Source of the DNA: Promethearchaeota archaeon
GTDB taxonomy: Archaea; Asgardarchaeota; Lokiarchaeia; Sigynarchaeales; SOKP01
NCBI GenBank assembly: GCA_030620005.1
Contig: JAUXAJ010000175.1
Location: 1-11,257 of the forward strand
Reading direction: 5' to 3'
Length of the DNA stretch: 11,257 nucleotides
Position 1 is the first letter of the stretch, and the number at the start of each line of letters is the position of its first letter. Of the stretch, positions 7,320 to 11,257 are shown in pieces. A program made the position numbers and the translations under genes. The notes beneath the pieces were generated by a model that was not told where the DNA came from, made no database searches, and saw only the letters and a program-made list of their open reading frames with translations.

Positions 7320-7480
7320 AAATATCTCTCATGTGATAATGTTCATAAACCAATTATTTCAATGTAATTATTATCGATTTAAGACTATATTAATGTGATC
7401 TTCTTTTTAAATCAAAATTATTTTTTTTAAACCATCGCGTGTGTGATAAATTTTATCGATATAACACAATTATAGCTTTT

Positions 7481-7530
7481 GAGTTATAATTCGTTATCCC
7501 TCGTTATCCCTCGTTATAATTCGTTATATT
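7481..7530. repeat. Five tandem 10-bp units with GTTAT core
   Basis: Five consecutive decamers: GAGTTATAAT, TCGTTATCCC twice, TCGTTATAAT and TCGTTATATT. The GTTAT core recurs at 7483, 7493, 7503, 7513 and 7523, exactly one helical turn apart. The array is 135 bp upstream of the EamA 3 start and about 175 bp upstream of the DUF998-like start. The face-of-helix phasing suggests protein binding sites; simple slippage is the alternative. Confidence 0.8.
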
Positions 7531-7625
7531 AAATATAGATATTATGCTAGTTAGAAGGATAGCATCGCCAAAGGAATGACCAAATCCATCCATTTTTAAC
7601 CTCTTTCTTTTAAGTTTAATTCTTT

Positions 7626-7640
7626 CTAAAAATTTTTATT
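7626..7640 (+). promoter_or_regulatory. TATA-like promoter of EamA paralogue 3
   Basis: CTAAAAATTTTTATT is centred about 32 bp upstream of the TTG start at 7665. That fits a leaderless or very short-leader transcript, as proposed for the other two paralogues. Confidence 0.4.
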
Positions 7641-7664
7641 TTTTTGTAGCTTTTCTTTTTTATC

Positions 7665-8633
7665 TTGGAGTTTGATAATAAGAAGAAGGGTTTGATTTGG
7701 GGTGTTGCTGGAATATTTCTAATTGGATTTCAGCCTATTGTAGCGAACGCAAGACCGCCAGATATTTTCGATAATTACATATTTGCAGCAATGACGTGTT
7801 TCTTCGAAGCACTTATCTTTTTCCCTTTAATGTTTGTAGAAAGAAAAAGAATTAAAACGAATTACAAAAAGGGAATTATAGTTTTTGATGAAATGGAGAA
7901 ACTTTTATATGGCTACAAAAAAAATCTTCCCATGATCTTTTTTATAGGCCTTATATTCGGTGTTGGAAATATAATGTTTTTTACTGGTTACCAGTTAGCA
8001 GGCTCGATAAATGGTTCGATCGCCCAAAAATCTACTGTAATATTTTCTTTATTGTTTGGTTATTTGATAACAAAGGAAAGAATTACCAAAAAACAGATTG
8101 TTTTTTCGCTTATCTTGCTTTTTGGGTTAGTGATAGCAGTATCTCAGGGTAATTTCAATTTAATCGATTTTAATATGGGAGTAATAATCATTCTCTTATT
8201 GTCTTGCATCTGGATGATGGCTCATGCCGGGACTAAGCCTATCTTTTCTAGAAAAGAAGCAACCACCGTGCAGATGGTTTTCATGCGCAACATAATAGGA
8301 TTTGCGATTTTGTTTTCTACTTACTGGATATTCTTTCCTTTAGAAAATATAGCCATATTTTTCGATCCAGTGAATTATTTCTGGTTTTTTGCGATGGGAG
8401 GGGCATATGTTTGCGGCTTGTATTGTTGGTACAATGTGCTTTCTAATTTAGATGTTTCCAAGGCCACCATAATGACCTCACCAACACCAATCGCTACAGC
8501 CTTATTCGCCACGCTCATTCTCAATGAGATTTTCACGATTTATCATCTAATCGGTTTAATTATTGTAATCCCATCGATTATAATGATTGTTAGAGAAAGA
8601 GACAAAACTGATTTTTCGAAACGAATTAAATAA
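7665..8633 (+). CDS. EamA-family (DMT superfamily) transporter, paralogue 3
   Basis: A 322-residue membrane protein, two EamA repeats with about ten helices. It starts at TTG in the context TATC-TTG-GAG, with no internal methionine before the conserved N-terminus. Visible blocks are GFQPIVANARPPDIFDNYIF (21-40), ERKRIK (59-64), GYKKN (83-87), SLLFGYLITKER (128-139), STYWIFFPLEN (218-228) and LNEIFTIYHL (286-295). It is closer to paralogue 1 in the QPIxAN(x)RP and QG(S/N)FNL(L/I) blocks, and closer to paralogue 2 in the TSP(x)P...LNE(x)FTI(x)HLIG end. Such mixed resemblance fits a local family with gene conversion or simply unequal drift. The gene stands alone, facing away from the DUF998-like operon. 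Substrate unknown. Confidence 0.87.
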   Translation: MEFDNKKKGLIWGVAGIFLIGFQPIVANARPPDIFDNYIFAAMTCFFEALIFFPLMFVERKRIKTNYKKGIIVFDEMEKLLYGYKKNLPMIFFIGLIFGVGNIMFFTGYQLAGSINGSIAQKSTVIFSLLFGYLITKERITKKQIVFSLILLFGLVIAVSQGNFNLIDFNMGVIIILLLSCIWMMAHAGTKPIFSRKEATTVQMVFMRNIIGFAILFSTYWIFFPLENIAIFFDPVNYFWFFAMGGAYVCGLYCWYNVLSNLDVSKATIMTSPTPIATALFATLILNEIFTIYHLIGLIIVIPSIIMIVRERDKTDFSKRIK

Positions 8634-8637
8634 GAAG

Positions 8638-8763
8638 TTACTCTTCTAATGCCCACTTCATGAGCTCATCTGATATATAAATATCTTTCTGAAGCGAATC
8701 TAAAAAAGATATATACTCTTCTCTTGTCTTAATAATAATATCATCTACGAAATTAAAAAATAT
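8638..8763 (-). pseudogene. Short gene remnant (about 41 codons, no start codon)
   Basis: On the minus strand a frame bounded by stops reads ...FVDDIIIKTREEYISF, then LDSLQKDIYISDELMKWALEE and TAA. The charged and hydrophobic pattern looks like real protein. There is no ATG, GTG or TTG before a methionine near the end. An ATG does lie in the neighbouring frame at the right place (8745-8743), before an ATTATTATT run, so one lost base there would explain the break. A TATA-like TTATAAATA (8795-8803, minus strand) stands upstream. The stop is only 5 bp past the EamA 3 stop. I do not recognise the family. It could be a decayed gene, a sequencing indel, or chance. Confidence 0.35.
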
Positions 8764-8942
8764 TTAGATTAATGGGTTAAAAACCAGAATTTTGTATTTA
8801 TAAGTTCATTCCCTTCTCTCTCTGGTGTCCCACCATGGTGCCCTCCTAAAAAAGTATATTATATAGAGATCTCAAATTAGAAATTTATTACGATGTAATT
8901 ATTTAATATTATAGAATGAAGAGAAAGTAAAACAATCATGAT
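8764..8942. other. Intergenic region upstream of the LRR gene, with GC-rich palindrome
   Basis: The stretch has no gene. It holds a small GC-rich patch (about 8821-8846) inside AT-rich DNA, with a perfect 10-bp palindrome CACCATGGTG (8831-8840) and an overlapping alternative stem GGTG-TCC-CACC (8824-8834). This could be an operator or an RNA hairpin. It is followed by TATATTATATAG (8855-8866), a possible distal TATA element for the LRR gene. Confidence 0.35.
8902..8911 (+). promoter_or_regulatory. TATA-like box of the LRR gene
   Basis: TTTAATATTA is centred about 36 bp before the ATG at 8943, consistent with a very short leader. There is no clear Shine-Dalgarno site before the ATG. Confidence 0.35.
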
Positions 8943-9716
8943 ATGGAGCATGTAGAATATAAAGGAAAACGATATAATGTAATAGATGGGAGGTTGGATC
9001 TAAGCAATTTAGGCATTCGCAAAATTACTAATATTTTAGGATTAGAAAATTTGACCAAACTAAAGGAACTGGATCTTTCAAATAATACTATTACTGAGAT
9101 TGAAGGGCTTGAAACCTTAACTCATCTGGAGTTGCTAAATCTAAGAGTAAACCAAATTAAAGAAATAAAAGGTCTTGAAGCGTTGACTAATTTAAAATAT
9201 TTATATCTCTATAATAATCGAATATCTGAGATTAGTGGAATTGAGGCGCTTGTTAATTTGGTTGAATTGAATCTTTTTGATAATCGAATTCAAAAGATTA
9301 AAGGCTTAGAAAACATGATTAATTTAAAGAAATTATATCTCGGTAGTAATCGTATAACGGTGATCAGAGGGCTTGAAAATTTGAGCTACTTAAAATTCTT
9401 AAATATTGAAAAAAACTTTATTACAGAAGTTCAAGGTCTTAATACACTTGAAAATCTGGTCCTTTTGGCAATTAAGAGAAATTCAATTAGAGAAATTAAG
9501 AGGCTCGAGCATTTAAAGCAATTGATGAGGTTAGAATTGGCATTTAACGAGATCACCGAGATCAGGGGGCTTGCCGAGCTTGAGAATCTGGAGATCCTTG
9601 ATCTTCGGGGGAATCCAGTATATGATAAGGAACTTCAGTTTGCGACGAAAAAAATAAAAGTAAAATTATTAGATGCTAAAGAATTAGTTCTCTATTGTCA
9701 AAGAAATAAGATTTAG
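8943..9716 (+). CDS. SDS22-like leucine-rich-repeat protein
   Basis: A 257-residue protein made almost entirely of 22-residue leucine-rich repeats of the SDS22 type, with consensus LxLxxNxIxEIxGLExLxNLxx. The first leucine of each LxL falls at 43, 65, 87, 109, 131, 153, 175, 197 and 219, that is, nine repeats with exact 22-residue spacing. An N-terminal divergent repeat starts at L18. Residues 222-257, from RGNPVYDKEL onward, form a C-terminal cap. There is no signal peptide or membrane segment, so it is presumably cytoplasmic and acts by protein binding. In eukaryotes SDS22 binds protein phosphatase 1; stand-alone LRR proteins are common in Asgard archaea with unknown partners. There is no operon partner: it is preceded by a remnant and followed by a convergent small ORF. 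Confidence 0.9.
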   Translation: MEHVEYKGKRYNVIDGRLDLSNLGIRKITNILGLENLTKLKELDLSNNTITEIEGLETLTHLELLNLRVNQIKEIKGLEALTNLKYLYLYNNRISEISGIEALVNLVELNLFDNRIQKIKGLENMINLKKLYLGSNRITVIRGLENLSYLKFLNIEKNFITEVQGLNTLENLVLLAIKRNSIREIKRLEHLKQLMRLELAFNEITEIRGLAELENLEILDLRGNPVYDKELQFATKKIKVKLLDAKELVLYCQRNKI

Positions 9717-9718
9717 TT

Positions 9719-9740
9719 CTTAAAAATTCAAATTTTTAAG
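9719..9740. terminator. Perfect 22-bp inverted repeat, probable bidirectional terminator
   Basis: Ten-base arms CTTAAAAATT (9719-9728) and AATTTTTAAG (9731-9740) flank a 2-base centre. The element begins 3 bp after the LRR stop codon and contains the stop codon of the convergent minus-strand small ORF (9736-9738). Each arm supplies a T5 run in one direction. It supports a real transcript on the minus strand. Confidence 0.6.
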
Positions 9741-9948
9741 CGGCAATGGCAACTATGAATAAACTAATAGCTAAGCTAAGTGAAATTGGAGTCATGACTT
9801 GCTTCTCAGATTTGCTTTGTGACGTTAAGTTTGCAAGAGTGTTTAATGATAAATAAAAAGCTAAAACCCAAATAATAATTACAAATACAATAGAATCGGG
9901 TATAATTTTTAAATCGTTAAATCTTATTCCAAAAAAGTCAAAATCTTT
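9736..9948 (-). CDS. Small two-helix membrane ORF without a standard start codon (possible frameshift)
   Basis: A 70-codon minus-strand frame between in-frame stops. It reads as a charged N-terminus (RFNDLK), a hydrophobic helix (about residues 19-36, IVFVIIIWVLAFYLSL), a polar loop (TSQSKSEK), and a second helix (about 54-70, PISLSLAISLFIVAIAA) ending at the stop. This is the pattern of a small helical-hairpin membrane protein. No ATG, GTG or TTG occurs before M52. A strong TATA box (TATAAAAA, 9953-9946) stands upstream. At the expected start site, TTG-GAA (9932-9927) is one base out of frame: one extra A there would give TTGGAA joined to this frame, matching the TTGGA(A/G) start seen in two EamA genes. 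So it is either a gene with a one-base deletion or assembly error, or one using an unusual start. I do not recognise the family. Confidence 0.4.
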   Translation of the reverse strand, partial: KDFDFFGIRFNDLKIIPDSIVFVIIIWVLAFYLSLNTLANLTSQSKSEKQVMTPISLSLAISLFIVAIAA

Positions 9949-9953
9949 TTATA
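9946..9953 (-). promoter_or_regulatory. TATA box for the small membrane ORF
   Basis: TATAAAAA on the minus strand is close to the archaeal TATA consensus. It predicts a start about 24 bp downstream (near 9926), just inside the small ORF. It lies in the 61-bp gap that separates that ORF from the divergent beta-helix gene. Confidence 0.45.
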
Positions 9954-9978
9954 CATTTATGTACTCAATAAAGATAAT

Positions 9979-10000
9979 AAATAATTATTCAAAATTTTGA
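9979..10000 (+). promoter_or_regulatory. TATA-like element and palindrome upstream of the beta-helix gene
   Basis: AT-rich AAATAATTA (9978-9987, approximate) lies about 28 bp before the ATG at 10010, spaced for a leaderless start. It is directly followed by a perfect 12-bp palindrome TCAAAATTTTGA (9989-10000), which falls between the TATA-like element and the start and could be an operator. Confidence 0.3.
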
Positions 10001-10009
10001 GTTTTTAAA

Positions 10010-11257
10010 ATGACGAAATCGAAAGGAAAGATAAAAAAGATCATAATTTTCGCCTACTTAATAATTCTATTATTCTGGTTTTCTGTAAGTTCGTCAGTAA
10101 GTATAAATACGAATGTTATAAGCGATAATAAATTAGAAGTGCCAACTTTCGATATAGATGACGGAAAATATCTGAAAAAATCTTATTACGATAATTCGAT
10201 GTCCCCAATTGTAATAGATGACACTGGTGGAGGCGATTACACGTGGGAGGAAGCTGCAAACGAGGATTGGTGTACAAAAATTGGTGATACCTATGTTATC
10301 GAAAATTTAACCATCGATGCCAGTGGTCACCATTTTGGGATCCATGTCAATAATTCAAACGCTTTTTTCAGGATAAAAAATTGTACGATTTATGGTGCAG
10401 GGAGTGAGACTTTTAATAGTGGAATTCAATTGCAAAATACTACTAATGGAGAACTAATTAATAACAACTATTCGTTTAACTTGAATGGCATTATATCGCT
10501 TTCAAGTAAATTCAACACTATCTCAGGAAACATTGCAAATAACAACTCACAGCACGGAATAGGCTTAGCATATAGCAATAAAACCGTTGTAACGAATAAT
10601 GTTGCAAATAATAACACCTATTTCGGTATTATTTTACATCATGGTCATAATAACACGATTTTGGGAAATAACGCTAGCAGAAATACCTATTTTGGGATAT
10701 ATTTAGAATATAGTTATAATAACACGATCATGAGAAATTACGCTGCCAAAAATGACAATTCTGGGATATATTTAGATTGCAGTCATAACAACTCGATTTC
10801 AGAAAACACAGCAATTAATAATAATAATCATGGAGTAATTGTAGGGGAATCTAATTTCAATTCTATTACGGAAAATAATGTTAGTAATAATGGTGAGGTG
10901 GGCATTGTCATGTGCGGAAGCAATAGTAATAAACTTTCCAGAAACATCGTATATAAAAACCATGATGGCATCTTAATAACCAATTGTTCATCTTATTACT
11001 GTGAAAAAAACAACATTTCAAAAACTTTAATAGCTAATAATACTAACTACGGAATATTAATAGAAACTAACAATAATTATACCAGTATTTTTCAAAATGC
11101 CTTTATCGGGAATGAAAAATGTCACGCATGGGATAATGGCTCACATAATAACTGGAATAACAGCTTCATTGGCAATTACTGGGACAATTATACTGGTGTA
11201 GATGCACCTCCGCCAGATGGTATAGGAGATGATCCTTATACTTATATTCAAGGCTCT
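10010..11257 (+). CDS. Secreted asparagine-rich right-handed beta-helix protein (NosD/PbH1-like), 5' part
   Basis: The frame is open from ATG 10010 to the window end (416 codons), so the gene is truncated on the right by the window. Residues 1-10 are basic (MTKSKGKIKK), followed by a hydrophobic segment at about 11-29, a signal peptide or anchor. From about residue 66 (PIVIDDTGGGDYTWEEA) the protein becomes a series of short repeats of the form NNT/NNxxxxNxxxGIxLxxSxxN. These are the parallel beta-helix rungs of NosD and carbohydrate-binding/lyase-like (PbH1) proteins, with asparagine ladders. A GNYWDNYTG block (from about 388), followed by DGIGDDPY, is the usual end of such domains in archaeal surface proteins. 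Around twenty N-x-S/T sequons suggest heavy N-glycosylation outside the cell. It is probably a surface adhesin or glycan-binding protein; enzymatic activity cannot be judged. Confidence 0.88.
   Translation, partial: MTKSKGKIKKIIIFAYLIILLFWFSVSSSVSINTNVISDNKLEVPTFDIDDGKYLKKSYYDNSMSPIVIDDTGGGDYTWEEAANEDWCTKIGDTYVIENLTIDASGHHFGIHVNNSNAFFRIKNCTIYGAGSETFNSGIQLQNTTNGELINNNYSFNLNGIISLSSKFNTISGNIANNNSQHGIGLAYSNKTVVTNNVANNNTYFGIILHHGHNNTILGNNASRNTYFGIYLEYSYNNTIMRNYAAKNDNSGIYLDCSHNNSISENTAINNNNHGVIVGESNFNSITENNVSNNGEVGIVMCGSNSNKLSRNIVYKNHDGILITNCSSYYCEKNNISKTLIANNTNYGILIETNNNYTSIFQNAFIGNEKCHAWDNGSHNNWNNSFIGNYWDNYTGVDAPPPDGIGDDPYTYIQGS

Larger units (their letters stand above)
7322..7664. other. Divergent intergenic region, AT-rich, with several repeat elements
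   Basis: These 343 bp separate the DUF998-like operon (leftward) from EamA paralogue 3 (rightward). No convincing gene is present. The region contains the decamer array at 7481-7530, a palindrome GATAAA-T-TTTATC (7445-7457), and a direct-repeat pair TTATCGATTTAAGAC (7371-7385) and TTATCGATATAACAC (7453-7467). TGTGATAA occurs at 7332-7339 and again at 7442-7449. It looks like a regulatory region denser than the others in this window. Confidence 0.5.

Noticed and set aside
7481..7530. Possible CRISPR array.
   Set aside because: The repeat units are 10 bp with no spacers between them, and no cas gene is present.
7504..7593. A 29-codon minus-strand ORF (MDGFGHSFGDAILLTS...) whose GHSFG resembles an alpha/beta-hydrolase nucleophile elbow.
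   Set aside because: It is far too short for a hydrolase, has no flanking strand and helix pattern, and its last codons come from the decamer repeats. The resemblance is five residues and probably chance.

Overview
The window reads as archaeal chromosome, most likely from an Asgard (Promethearchaeota/Lokiarchaeia-like) genome. Several things point there: AT-rich DNA with archaeal TATA-type promoters and few Shine-Dalgarno sites, frequent GTG and TTG starts, an SDS22-like leucine-rich-repeat protein, a secreted asparagine-rich beta-helix protein ending in a GNYWDNY-type block, and a stand-alone SCP2 domain. The lineage is inferred from gene content; there is no rRNA or other phylogenetic marker here.

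Layout. Bases 1-212 are the 3' end of an SCP2 (sterol carrier protein 2) gene, which converges on a radical SAM/SPASM enzyme (257-1687, minus). The radical SAM gene lies 21 bp downstream of an EamA/DMT transporter (1709-2656, minus), so the two probably form one transcription unit. A second EamA paralogue (2768-3742, plus) diverges from the first. Next come three minus-strand genes: a class III PLP aminotransferase with its own promoter and a candidate operator (3900-5270), a winged-helix/multi-cysteine/2[4Fe-4S] protein (5425-6588), and a DUF998-like membrane protein (6608-7306); the last two are 19 bp apart. A long divergent intergenic region with a 10-bp-period tandem repeat separates them from a third EamA paralogue (7665-8633, plus). 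The right end holds a short gene remnant on the minus strand, the LRR protein (8943-9716, plus), a small two-helix membrane ORF on the minus strand with no standard start, and the 5' part of the beta-helix surface protein (from 10010, open at the window end).

How the genes work together. Only two functional links are visible: transporter plus radical SAM enzyme, and DUF998-like membrane protein plus Fe-S protein. The substrate is unknown in both cases. The three EamA paralogues share strong motifs and look like a local family expansion. Most genes are recognisable families of unknown specificity. I do not see a clear defence system, CRISPR array, integrated element or RNA gene. The observations most worth checking are a shared TATC-(G/T)TG start context on four non-ATG genes, the phased decamer repeats, the hidden small membrane ORF, and the wHTH/Fe-S protein.
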